From Nitrospirae bacterium GWC2_57_13 (GTDB taxonomy: Bacteria > Nitrospirota > UBA9217), in NCBI GenBank assembly GCA_001805055.1, contig MHDZ01000026.1:1-34338 (forward strand): DNA of 34,338 nucleotides. Direction: 5' to 3'. The notes below the pieces were generated by a model. The model was not told where the DNA came from. It saw only the letters and a program-made list of their open reading frames with translations, and did not search any database. Positions 1 through 7,736 of the stretch are shown here, piece after piece; the first letter of the stretch is position 1, and each line of letters begins with the position of its first letter. A program made the position numbers and the translations under genes.

Positions 1-66
1 TGGCGCATGGAGCCGAGGGTTACAAGCGTTCTGCGCTGTGCACTATGCTCTATGCTTCTTCATGTG

Positions 67-150
67 TCCATCCGTGCAAATCCGCGGCAATGAGTTTTTT
101 GTTTTCGCCCCATTCGTGTAAATCCGCGTTCATCCGCTGTTATCCGTGTC
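67..150. repeat. Dispersed 'ATCCGCG' type intergenic repeat (one arm)
   Basis: The 198 bases before the first gene hold no gene. They carry several near-copies of the word ATCCG[C/T]G (for example AATCCGCGGC, AATCCGCGTT, TATCCGTGTCC) at short intervals. The same words occur in the palindromic repeats near 9.3, 13.4, 14.4 and 15.7 kb. Only one orientation is visible here, so this looks like one arm of a repeat or a decayed copy. Confidence 0.55.
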
Positions 151-198
151 CCATTCTTTCCCCGGTATTTATTCCGCACTCCGAAATCCGCATTCCCC

Positions 199-1488
199 TC
201 ATCCCTCCCTCACCATCTCAGCCACGCACTCAATGTGATAGGTCCAGGGGAACATATCGATGGGCTGGATCCGGTCGAGGCGGAAGCCGAAGAGGGCGAA
301 GAACTTCAGGTCCCGGGCGAGGGTGGCGGGGTTGCAGGAGACGTAGACGATCTTCTGCGGTACAAAGGCAAGGACGCGCTCCAGGGTCTTGAGCGTGGCC
401 CCGGCCCGGGGAGGGTCAAGGACGATCACTTCGGACCGCAGTTTGCGGGCAATGAGGGCTTTCAGTCCCTTCTGCAGGTCATCGGCAATGAATTCAACGT
501 TCGTGATGTTGTTCCGTTTCGCATTCTCCCGCGCGTCATCAACGGCAGAAAATCCCGACTCAACACCGATCACGGCCCTGGCGGACCGGGCAAGCGGCAG
601 GGTGAAATTCCCGATGCCGCAGTAGAGGTCCAGGACGGTCTCGCTGCCCTGGAGTCCAGCGAAGTCGAGCACAGTCTTTACCATGTTCCTGTTCTGGCCC
701 CAGTTGATCTGGAAAAAATTTCCCTCTGTTGCATGATAGGTCAGGCCATCGTTTTCGAGGACCAGGTAGTTCCTGCCGAGAGAAAAGGACTTTTTTCGGC
801 GCGCATATCCCGTCATCCCCGCAAGCTCGGGCACGTCGGTTTGGAGCGTAGCGAACAGCGCCTCCTGCGGGGGGAGCGACGGTTCATCGCTCAAGAGGAG
901 CAGGTGGACCTCTCCGCCAGAGCCCGCGTTCATATGGATTTCCTGCAGCCGGGGCAGCATGTCAGCACGCTTCCGCAGGGCGTCAAGTGTCCTGTTGATG
1001 GCAGGGTGGACCAGAAAGGCGTTCCGGACTTCCACGAGATCATAGGAGCCCTGCCGGAAAAACCCGATCTGCTGACGACCTCCGATGGTCCTGACGTTGA
1101 ACTGGGTCCTGAGGCGGTAATGGTCCAGCGACGGAGATGGGATGACGGGCAGCGCACGTGCTGGTTCAAGTCCTGCGATGCGTCTGAGCGTATCGAGCAG
1201 GATCTCCTGCTTGAAGCGGAGCTGCGCGGGATAGGCGATATGCTGCCATGTGGCGCCGGTGCACTCGATCTCGCCGCTGCAGGGCGGATCAATGCGGTCC
1301 GCTGAGGGAAACAGTACCTTCTCAAGCCGGCCCTCGTATACTCCCTTTCTCCTGCGCCTGATGACCGCCGCGACGCGCTCTCCGGGCAGCACGCCGGGCA
1401 CAAAGATCGGCTGGCCCGATTCGAGCCGCGCCAGTCCGCTGCCGCCGTGAACAAGTTTCTCGATCGTTACTTCAACGCTCTCGTTCAT
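199..1488 (-). CDS. rlmD: 23S rRNA (uracil-5-)-methyltransferase, RlmD/RlmCD/TrmA family
   Basis: SAM-dependent methyltransferase that makes 5-methyluridine in RNA, 429 residues, the usual length. An N-terminal TRAM RNA-binding domain (about residues 4-58) is followed by the Rossmann methyltransferase domain with the SAM motif LDLYCGIGNF (287-296), LDPPRAG (357-363), the nucleophile Cys385 in SCNPATL and the general base Glu420 in HIEC. Odd: E. coli RlmD holds a [4Fe-4S] cluster with C-x5-C-x2-C plus a fourth Cys. Here C70 and C76 remain, but the third position is Ala79 and the fourth aligns with Ala157, so an intact cluster is unlikely. The ATG overlaps the stop of the upstream response-regulator gene as ATGA, so the two are probably translationally coupled. 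Whether U747, U1939 or a tRNA site is modified cannot be told from sequence. Confidence 0.88.
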   Translation of the reverse strand: MNESVEVTIEKLVHGGSGLARLESGQPIFVPGVLPGERVAAVIRRRRKGVYEGRLEKVLFPSADRIDPPCSGEIECTGATWQHIAYPAQLRFKQEILLDTLRRIAGLEPARALPVIPSPSLDHYRLRTQFNVRTIGGRQQIGFFRQGSYDLVEVRNAFLVHPAINRTLDALRKRADMLPRLQEIHMNAGSGGEVHLLLLSDEPSLPPQEALFATLQTDVPELAGMTGYARRKKSFSLGRNYLVLENDGLTYHATEGNFFQINWGQNRNMVKTVLDFAGLQGSETVLDLYCGIGNFTLPLARSARAVIGVESGFSAVDDARENAKRNNITNVEFIADDLQKGLKALIARKLRSEVIVLDPPRAGATLKTLERVLAFVPQKIVYVSCNPATLARDLKFFALFGFRLDRIQPIDMFPWTYHIECVAEMVREG

Positions 1489-1835
1489 CCCAGGATCTTT
1501 CCCACCGTTTCGCGGAGAGCCGTCATGTCGGCCGATTTCACGATGTAGGCGTCGGAGGCCCAGCTTCCGAAGTCGTTCTTGTACTGTTCATAGGCCGACG
1601 AGATGATCACGGGAAGGCCCTTGTCCTTTTCCTTCATCCGGCGCAAGGTCTCGATCCCGTCCATGCCTTCCATGCGCATGTCCAGCGTGGCGAGGTCGAA
1701 TTTTACCTTCTCCATCGCGGCAAGGGCCGAGGGACCGTCGCCGGCAACGGTGACCTCGAACCCCATCTCCTCAAACTCTTCCTTGTACAGCTGGCGGATG
1801 TTCTCCTCATCGTCGATCACCAGGATCTTTTTCAT
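1485..1835 (-). CDS. Single-domain response regulator (CheY-like receiver)
   Basis: A 116-residue receiver domain with no output domain. The acidic pocket is Asp8/Asp9, the phospho-acceptor Asp52 (LATLDMRM), the switch Ser80 and Lys100 (YIVKSAD), all in the expected spacing. An in-frame extension upstream reads through repeat DNA. The start at 1835 is preferred because GGAGG precedes it and the protein then begins MKKILVIDDEE, as typical receivers do. It lies downstream of the GAF histidine kinase at 2170-4551 on the same strand, which is the likely phosphodonor. Output would need a partner protein. The gene ends in an ATGA overlap with rlmD. Confidence 0.9.
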   Translation of the reverse strand: MKKILVIDDEENIRQLYKEEFEEMGFEVTVAGDGPSALAAMEKVKFDLATLDMRMEGMDGIETLRRMKEKDKGLPVIISSAYEQYKNDFGSWASDAYIVKSADMTALRETVGKILG

Positions 1836-1893
1836 AGTGGGCCTCCGTTTCGTAGCTAAAGAAATTACAAAAATTTTACCCAAGCGGACAGCC

Positions 1894-1953
1894 GCAAAGA
1901 TGCGCAAAATTCGCAAAAGGGTGTATCTGTCTTGCGTTTCTTGCGCCTTTTTT
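1894..1953. repeat. Imperfect inverted repeat of GCAAAG/CTTTGCG type
   Basis: Left arm 1894-1920 contains repeated GCAAAG/GCAAAA words. The right arm 1931-1953 reads CTTGCGTTTCTTGCGCC, an approximate reverse complement. It lies between the kinase 3' end and the response-regulator start. The same theme recurs at 7411-7441 and 7621-7655. Confidence 0.6.
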
Positions 1954-1978
1954 CTTCGTCCCGCGTCCAAAAATATAA

Positions 1979-2020
1979 TCTGACACGCCCGCCCCGGATT
2001 CAATAAAGATCGGATACGGG
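1979..2020 (+). repeat. 42-bp direct repeat, copy 1 (flanks histidine kinase gene)
   Basis: Starts TCTGACACGCCCGCCCCGGA and matches 4698-4739 at 41 of 42 positions (single difference at 2015, T versus C). A shorter shared word, GCCGGGGGAGCGGG, follows at 2107-2120 and 4739-4752. The interval 2021-2169 otherwise holds only GC-rich sequence, with an ATAGTAGT/ACTACTAT inverted pair (2037-2044, 2078-2085). Confidence 0.85.
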
Positions 2021-2169
2021 TCCCGCACCTTTGCCAATAGTAGTGGACGCGGGACTCTCGCCCGCCCCGGATAAAATACTACTATGATGCGGGCCGGGGA
2101 ACCGGAGCCGGGGGAGCGGGAACGGTCATCGTACAGCGATAGTCGGCCTCGTTGTCCGGGCCGGTGGTC

Positions 2170-4551
2170 TCATGGCCCTGCCGGTTTGCGGGTCATATAA
2201 GGCAGTTTGATCGTGAAGACCGCGCCGCCTTCGTCCCGTCGGCCGACCTCGATGGTGCCTCCATGAGCAGTGATGATCCGGCGTGTGATGGGAAGTCCCA
2301 GGCCGGTGCCCCGCTGCTTCGTGGTGTAGTAAGGGTTGAACATGCTCTCCATGGCCTGGGGGGTGACCCCGACGCCCGTATCGCCGATCTCGACGGCTAC
2401 CTGTCCGGAGCCGGGTATCCGATAGGTCCGGATGGTCAGGACGCCGCCGCTCTCCATCGCCTCCATGGCATTCGTCACCAGGTTGATGATTGCCTGGCGC
2501 ATCTGGGCAACGTCGATCAACAGCGGCGAGATCGCAGCGTCAAGGCTCTTTTCGACACGGATGTTCTTCTGGAGCAGCTCTTCAGCGTAGAGGGTCAGTA
2601 TGTCCTCGACGGCGGCGTTCAGGTCCTCCTCACCGCGTTGCGCAGGCGCCTCCTTGATGTATTGAAGGTTGTCGTTGATGATGCCTTCCAGCCTGGTCAC
2701 TTCGCTCATGATGATATCGATATACCGCTTGGTGTCTTCATTCCGCACTTTTTTTGCAAGACGCCGCGTAAATCCGCCGATCGATACGAGGGGGTTCCTG
2801 ATCTCATGGGCGATCTCAGCCATCATTGTACCGAGGGCAGCCATTTTTTCCGAGTGTACGAGCTGTTTGTGCATGGTTCGGATGTCCCGGGTGAGGGTCT
2901 CGAGGTTCGTGTGGATGATCGCGTTCTCGATGGCGAGGGACGACTGGGAGGCAAAGGTGGCGAGAAAACGCATGTCGCGGTCGGTGATCGGGCGCTGGGT
3001 GAACATGTTGTCCACAACGATGACGCCGAGCACCCGATCCTTCGCAATGAGCGGGACCGCAGCGAAACTGTTCACGCCAAGCAGCTCACGAAGCTTGCGG
3101 CCAACAAGCGGCGAAGCAGAGGCGTCGATTATGTTGTAGGGCCGCTTCTCCAGAACGGTCAGGGCCAGCACGCCTTCCTTCGGGTCCAGCGGCATCCGGA
3201 TGCCGCGGGCCAGGGCGTTCATTGCCACGTCGCGCCGTTCAAAGAGATCGCCGGTGCGGATCCATTCCATCAGGTTCGTGTGCTTGCCTGTCGCCTCGCT
3301 CCAGGCCTTGCCTGCCTCGTCCCAATTTATGGGGCCCACGCCCATCATGCCCTGGAGGAAGTTGGACCGCTCATTGGTCAGCAAAAGCATGGCCCGGTTG
3401 AATCCCAGGCCGGTGCCGCCCATGGTCACGGACGTGAGAATGATGCGCAGCAGCCGGTCAAGGTTCAGGGTCGAGCTGAGGGCCGAGGAAATATCGAAGA
3501 GCATTGAGAGCTCGCGGGCCCGCGTTTCCGCCTTCAGGGCAAGGTCCTGCATGCGCTCGTACATTGCCGCGTTCTCCACTGCCGTGGCTGCGCCGCCGGC
3601 AATGGTAGAGAGGAACTGAAGATCGTCCTCGGCAAAGGATTGTCCTCCCTGTTTGTTGTACACGGTGATAACGCCGATCACGCGTTCATGAAAGAGGAGC
3701 GGCACGCTGATGGCTGATCCGCCGGCAGGAAGGGGGAGCTGCGTCTGCGGCGATGAACTGCCGATAAGGACCGGCTGTCTGCCCTGGATGGCCATATCCG
3801 CCAGTGACTCGCCGATGCGCGCATCAAGGTCCTTTACGCCTTCGCCGTAGAGGCTGTAAGCGGGTGCTGTTTCGAGGGACTGGGTTTCAGGAAGTTTCAA
3901 AAGTCGAATGCTGCACCCTTCAGCGTGAAGGGCCTGGGCGCTGTTCTTTGCAATGAGCGATAATAGCTGCGAAAGGTCCAGCGTCGATGTCATGGCCATG
4001 GATATCTCATGGATCGTGCCGAGCTCTGACAGGCGCTGCTGCACGTTGCGCAGAAGCTGCGCGCTGCGGATCACGCCGCTGATCTGGTTCGCCGTAGTGG
4101 TGACGAGCGTTATGTCCGAAGACGTGATGTGCCAGACCGCGGCGGAGAGCACAAAAATGACGCCGAGACAATTCTCGCCGTCCAGGATCGGCGCGGCTGC
4201 CAGGGACTTGAATCGCTCGATGCCGGTCTCAGGCACATACTGGAACCGGGGGTCGGAAAAGGGGTCTTCCAGGGCAAGCGGGACCTTCTGCTCTGCCACC
4301 CAGCCGGCGATGCCTTGTCCGAGGGGGAAGCTCAGCTTGCCGACAGATTCCTGGTTCAGGCCGATGGCGGCGGCAAGGTACACGTTGCGGCCCGAGCGGT
4401 CGATCAGGAAGAGCGATGCCCCGTCCTTTTCCATGCCCCGTGTCACGGCCTCCACGATGCGCTGCAGCTTCTCCTGCAGCTCGATGGAGGAGTTCGAGAT
4501 CCGGCTGATCTCGCTCAGGAGCTGCAGTTCTGTTTTTTCCGTCGTCTTCAT
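2170..4551 (-). CDS. Triple-GAF sensor histidine kinase
   Basis: A soluble sensor kinase of 793 residues with no membrane segment. Three GAF domains lie at roughly 25-165, 190-330 and 365-545. A short linker leads to the HisKA dimerisation domain, with His582 in AHEIRNP. The HATPase_c domain has the N box around Asn690 (QAIINLVTNAMEAM), the G1 box EIGDTGVGV (721-729) and the G2 box GTGLGL (748-753). It should autophosphorylate on His582 in response to a cytosolic small molecule, redox state or cyclic nucleotide; the ligand is not predictable. The frame extends 23 residues upstream through repeat DNA. I start at MKTTEKTELQ because the extension is repeat-derived, though no clear ribosome binding site distinguishes the two. 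The receiver at 1485-1835 is the likely partner. A 42-bp direct repeat lies on each side of this gene. Confidence 0.9.
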   Translation of the reverse strand: MKTTEKTELQLLSEISRISNSSIELQEKLQRIVEAVTRGMEKDGASLFLIDRSGRNVYLAAAIGLNQESVGKLSFPLGQGIAGWVAEQKVPLALEDPFSDPRFQYVPETGIERFKSLAAAPILDGENCLGVIFVLSAAVWHITSSDITLVTTTANQISGVIRSAQLLRNVQQRLSELGTIHEISMAMTSTLDLSQLLSLIAKNSAQALHAEGCSIRLLKLPETQSLETAPAYSLYGEGVKDLDARIGESLADMAIQGRQPVLIGSSSPQTQLPLPAGGSAISVPLLFHERVIGVITVYNKQGGQSFAEDDLQFLSTIAGGAATAVENAAMYERMQDLALKAETRARELSMLFDISSALSSTLNLDRLLRIILTSVTMGGTGLGFNRAMLLLTNERSNFLQGMMGVGPINWDEAGKAWSEATGKHTNLMEWIRTGDLFERRDVAMNALARGIRMPLDPKEGVLALTVLEKRPYNIIDASASPLVGRKLRELLGVNSFAAVPLIAKDRVLGVIVVDNMFTQRPITDRDMRFLATFASQSSLAIENAIIHTNLETLTRDIRTMHKQLVHSEKMAALGTMMAEIAHEIRNPLVSIGGFTRRLAKKVRNEDTKRYIDIIMSEVTRLEGIINDNLQYIKEAPAQRGEEDLNAAVEDILTLYAEELLQKNIRVEKSLDAAISPLLIDVAQMRQAIINLVTNAMEAMESGGVLTIRTYRIPGSGQVAVEIGDTGVGVTPQAMESMFNPYYTTKQRGTGLGLPITRRIITAHGGTIEVGRRDEGGAVFTIKLPYMTRKPAGP

Positions 4552-4598
4552 GGCGTCGCTATCAGGGCAATGCATTTTTACGAAAAAAGGAAATTTTA

Positions 4599-4669
4599 CC
4601 ACAAAGTCACGAAGACACAAAGAAAAGCAGAACTCTTTAACTGATCTTCTTCGTGCCTTAGTGTCTTCC
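4599..4669. repeat. Imperfect palindrome of CACGAAGACAC / CTTCGTG type
   Basis: The left arm has ACCACAAAGTCACGAAGACA and the right arm, ending GTGTCTTCC, has CTTCTTCGTGCC, an imperfect reverse complement. It sits in the 236-bp gap between glgA and the kinase start and creates the false N-terminal extension of the kinase frame. Confidence 0.65.
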
Positions 4670-4697
4670 TCCGTCTCCGTCCCGCATCAATAAGATG

Positions 4698-4739
4698 TCT
4701 GACACGCCCGCCCCGGATTCAATAAAGATCGGACACGGG
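4698..4739 (+). repeat. 42-bp direct repeat, copy 2 (flanks histidine kinase gene)
   Basis: Same orientation as 1979-2020, 41/42 identical. The remaining 48 bases to the glgA stop codon are GC-rich with no recognisable terminator. Confidence 0.85.
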
Positions 4740-4787
4740 CCGGGGGAGCGGGGGTGGCGAGAGCTTCTTCGTTTCCGTCTGTTCGGA

Positions 4788-6227
4788 TCAATGCGCTCCC
4801 AAGAGCTTTTCATAGACCGCTACGTATTCCCCTGCCATCCGTTCAAGGGAAAAATCCTGTTTCATGCCGTTCCGCATCAGAGCGGCCCACTCCTTCTTGT
4901 CCTGAAAGGCCCGTTGCGCGCGCTGGACGCACTCCGTTAGGGCCTCGGCAGAGTATTCCTCGAACAGAAAACCTGTGCCCATCCCGCCGGGATGATCGAT
5001 CACTGTATCGGCCAACCCGCCCGTATTACGGACAACAGGGACGGAACCATACCGCAGGGCGATCATCTGTCCGAGACCGCAAGGCTCATAGAGCGAAGGC
5101 ATCAGGAACAGGTCCGAGCCGGCGTATACGGCCCGGGCCGCCGGGTCATCGAATCGGGAAATGAGGCGCATCCGGTCCGGGTACTGCTTCTCGGCAAGCG
5201 CAAGGAGCTTGAGATATTTATCATCGCCTGTTCCGAGGATCACGACCTGCAGGCCCTGCTCGAGCAGTCCGGGGAGGGCCTCTGTCAGGATGTCCAGCCC
5301 CTTCTGGGCGGCAAGGCGCGCCACCATGCCGGCAAGCGGCGCCTCTGATTCCGGAAGGCCGGTGATCTTCCGGAGAGCGGATCTGCAGGCGATCTTTCCT
5401 GCCGGAGCATCAGCATCGAACTGCTGCGCTATGGCCTGATCGTGAGCAGGGTCCCATGTCCCATAGTCGATGCCGTTCACGATCCCGTAGAGATCAGCCG
5501 CGCGGTCCATGAGGACGCCTTCCAGTCCGTATCCGTACTCGGGCGTCTGGATCTCGCGGCTGTACGAGCGGCTTACCGTGGTGATCGCATCGGCGGTCAA
5601 TAGGGCGCCTTTCATCAAATTCATCTTGCCCCAGTATTCCAGCGTCTGGGGCGTGAAGGAGTCCATGCCAAGGCTTGTGTAGCGCATGTCTTCTTGCAAA
5701 AAGACGCCCTGGTAACCGAGGTTGTGTATCGTGAAGACGGTCCTGGTGCGCCTGAAGAGTTCGCTCTCCCCATACAGTTTTTTAACATAAAAGGGAACAA
5801 GCGCCGTCTGCCAGTCGTTGCAGTGAATGATGTCGGGCCTGAAATCAAGGGCGCGGCAGAGCTCAAGGACGGCTCGCGAGAAGAAGATGAATCGCTCGGC
5901 ATTGTCGCGAAAGTCGCCGCGCGTCGTGCCGTAGAGCCCGGGCCGGTCGAAATAGACGTCCTTGCGGACGAAATAGGTCGTTACGCCGCCGGGCAGGGAG
6001 CCGGTCAGCACATCGCAACGCTCCTTCCAGGACCCGAGGGGCACGGTGAAGGTCGCTGCGTGCTGCAGGCCGAAGCGCTCCCGGTCAACGGCCTGATACA
6101 GCGGAAGCACCAGGCGGACATCGTGGCCCAGAGCCGCCAGGGCCGGTGGAAGGGTGCCCGCCACATCAGCGAGCCCCCCGGTCTTGGCAAAGGGGGCCGC
6201 CTCGGACGCGGCAAAGAGGGCCTTCAT
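4788..6227 (-). CDS. glgA: Glycogen (starch) synthase, GT5 family
   Basis: Transfers glucose from ADP-glucose (family knowledge) to the non-reducing end of alpha-1,4-glucan; cytosolic, 479 residues, normal for bacterial GlgA. It starts MKALFAASEAAPFAKTGGLA, with the diagnostic KTGGL nucleotide-sugar motif at 15-19. The C-terminal GT-B half carries PSLYEPCGLGQM with the catalytic-domain Glu and NTGGLADTV. Upstream in-frame codons overlap galT and are discounted. The ATG at 6227 overlaps the galT stop as ATGA, so galT and glgA form one translationally coupled operon read from the promoter at 7270-7298. A glycogen role is the simplest reading; no branching enzyme or ADP-glucose pyrophosphorylase lies in the window. 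Confidence 0.93.
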   Translation of the reverse strand: MKALFAASEAAPFAKTGGLADVAGTLPPALAALGHDVRLVLPLYQAVDRERFGLQHAATFTVPLGSWKERCDVLTGSLPGGVTTYFVRKDVYFDRPGLYGTTRGDFRDNAERFIFFSRAVLELCRALDFRPDIIHCNDWQTALVPFYVKKLYGESELFRRTRTVFTIHNLGYQGVFLQEDMRYTSLGMDSFTPQTLEYWGKMNLMKGALLTADAITTVSRSYSREIQTPEYGYGLEGVLMDRAADLYGIVNGIDYGTWDPAHDQAIAQQFDADAPAGKIACRSALRKITGLPESEAPLAGMVARLAAQKGLDILTEALPGLLEQGLQVVILGTGDDKYLKLLALAEKQYPDRMRLISRFDDPAARAVYAGSDLFLMPSLYEPCGLGQMIALRYGSVPVVRNTGGLADTVIDHPGGMGTGFLFEEYSAEALTECVQRAQRAFQDKKEWAALMRNGMKQDFSLERMAGEYVAVYEKLLGAH

Positions 6228-7219
6228 GGTTTCACGTCCCGAAGGAACCTTGCCGCCTCCTCCGGCGGCGTCGGGTTGATGTAGAATCCCGATCCCCATT
6301 CAAAGCCGGCAACGTTCGTGAGCTTCGGCATGAGTTCGATGTGCCAGTGATAGTAGTCGTTCTCTTCGTCCTTGAAGGGCGAGGTATGGATGACGTAATT
6401 ATAGGGCGGTACGGCCAGGGCGCGGTCGATCCGGCGCAGCACGTTCTGGAAGAGCGAGGCGAGATCGCGGAACTCATCGGTCGTCGTGCAGGCGTAGCAG
6501 GAGATATGCTTCTTCGGCATGATCCATGTTTCGAAGGGGAAGCGCGGGGCAAAGGGGGCAAGGGCGATGAAGTGCGCACTTTCGAGAATGACGCGCGTCT
6601 CGGTCTGGATCTCCTGCTTGATGATGTCGCAGAAAATGCAGCGTTCCTTCAGCTTGTAATGCTTCCTTGATCCGTCCAGTTCCTCCTGCACCTGGATGGG
6701 CACGATGGGCAGAGCGATGAGCTGCGAGTGGGTATGTTCCAGGGTTGCGCCCGCAGCGAGGCCTTCGTTCTTGAAGATCAGCGTATACTGGAAGCGCCGG
6801 TCCTTCTTCAGGTCGTCCATCCTGTCCCGGTAGGCCCAGAGCACCTCTTCCATGGACCGTTCGGGAAGCGCGGCAAGGGTAGCGTTGTGATTGGGGCTCT
6901 CGATGATCACTTCATGGGCGCCGATGCCGTTCATCTTGTCGAACATGCCTTCGCCCTGCTTGTTCACGTCTCCCTCCACCTGGAGCGCCGGGAACTTGTT
7001 CGGTACCACGCGAATGCGCCAGTCGGGGCCGTTGGCCTGTCCATTGTCCCGATAGGCAAGGATCTCGTGCGGTGTCGTGTGCTCGTTGCCGGCACAGAAG
7101 GGGCAGAAGCCGGCACGCTTCTTTGTGCGCTGCTCATGGAAATCAATGGGCCGCTTGCTTCGCTCCGATGAGATGATGACCCAGCGGCCGGTGATGGGGT
7201 CCTTGCGCAGTTCAGGCAT
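6224..7219 (-). CDS. galT: Galactose-1-phosphate uridylyltransferase (HIT superfamily)
   Basis: Exchanges UMP (or another NMP) between a nucleotide sugar and a hexose 1-phosphate, 331 residues. The nucleophile motif is H162-T-H164-S-Q166, a variant of the HPHxQ/HxHxQ signature. C39-x2-C42 fits the zinc site, a second CIFC pair is at 194-197, and a second HWHIELMPK element near 285 is typical of the C-terminal half. An excellent ribosome binding site (AGGAGG, spacing 4) precedes the ATG. It is the first gene of the galT-glgA operon, so it may feed glucose 1-phosphate or ADP-glucose metabolism rather than a galactose pathway; no galK or galE is near. Specificity for UDP versus ADP sugars is open. 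Confidence 0.9.
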   Translation of the reverse strand: MPELRKDPITGRWVIISSERSKRPIDFHEQRTKKRAGFCPFCAGNEHTTPHEILAYRDNGQANGPDWRIRVVPNKFPALQVEGDVNKQGEGMFDKMNGIGAHEVIIESPNHNATLAALPERSMEEVLWAYRDRMDDLKKDRRFQYTLIFKNEGLAAGATLEHTHSQLIALPIVPIQVQEELDGSRKHYKLKERCIFCDIIKQEIQTETRVILESAHFIALAPFAPRFPFETWIMPKKHISCYACTTTDEFRDLASLFQNVLRRIDRALAVPPYNYVIHTSPFKDEENDYYHWHIELMPKLTNVAGFEWGSGFYINPTPPEEAARFLRDVKP

Positions 7220-7269
7220 GAGACCTCCTTTTTCTTGCGGCGTCGAGCATGATGCGTTGGTGATTGCCT

Positions 7270-7298
7270 ATTATATCGCTCCCCATTCCTGATGTCCA
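7270..7298 (-). promoter_or_regulatory. Sigma-70 type promoter for galT-glgA
   Basis: On the minus strand a TGGACA -35 box (7293-7298) and a perfect TATAAT -10 box (7270-7275) are separated by 17 bp. They lie about 50 bases upstream of the galT start in the correct orientation. Confidence 0.7.
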
Positions 7299-7410
7299 GC
7301 CTGTTCCGGGTCAGGGAGGAGGGGTCAACAGGGTCGTGCGCGGGGTTTTCCGGACAGGACAAGCCCCGCTGGGCGGGGCAAAGATGGGGCAGGCCGAAGC
7401 CAAAAAGCGT

Positions 7411-7655
7411 CTCTCGCAAAGCTCGCAAAGGACGCAAAGGAAACCTTTACGTCCAGGGTTAAAATCAAAAAAGACTGTAACTACTCAGGTAGTTTTCGCT
7501 TAAAGCCGTCATTCCCGAATGATTTTATCGGGAATCCAGGGGTTCATAAAAGACACTGGGTCCCCGATAGAGGCACTCGGGGACGACGAATAGGGGGACC
7601 TGAGCAGTTACAAAAGACAGGGCCTTTCTTGGCGCTCTTTGCGCCTTGGCGAGAA
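7411..7655. repeat. Outer GCAAAG inverted repeat interrupted by a nested element
   Basis: The left arm at 7411-7441 (CTCTCGCAAAGCTCGCAAAG and on) and the right arm at 7621-7655 (ending CCTTGGCGAGAA) are imperfect reverse complements of the GCAAAG theme also seen at 1894-1953. Between them lies a second, independently bounded palindromic element (7477-7611), which suggests insertion of one repeat into another. With 7299-7410, where I see only the GGACAAGCCCCG word and no gene, this fills the galT-aldehyde dehydrogenase gap. Confidence 0.65.
7477..7611. mobile_element. 135-bp MITE-like palindromic element with 14-bp terminal inverted repeats
   Basis: Left terminus GTAACTACTCAGGT (7477-7490) and right terminus ACCTGAGCAGTTAC (7598-7611) are inverted at 13 of 14 positions. 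Inside, 32-nt arms at 7508-7539 and 7556-7587 pair at 24 of 32 positions around a 16-nt loop, and most mismatches are transitions that become G-U pairs in RNA. It encodes no protein. A half copy (right end plus ACAAAAG) is at 9378-9397. Calling it mobile is inference from the terminal repeats and the nested placement. Confidence 0.6.
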
Positions 7656-7736
7656 CATCTTGCCTATTACAGGGCTTTTGACTGAGACACAGACATCGAC
7701 AATCCTTTGTCGCTGTTATGTTATAAACGTAATCGC

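Noticed and set aside
235-1305. 356-residue plus-strand reading frame opposite rlmD
   Set aside because: It is antisense to a gene with all catalytic motifs. Long opposite-strand frames are expected in GC-rich coding DNA, and it shows no domain.
2152-3507. 451-residue plus-strand frame opposite the histidine kinase
   Set aside because: Shadow of the kinase; the composition is rich in His, Arg and Gly with no recognisable motif.
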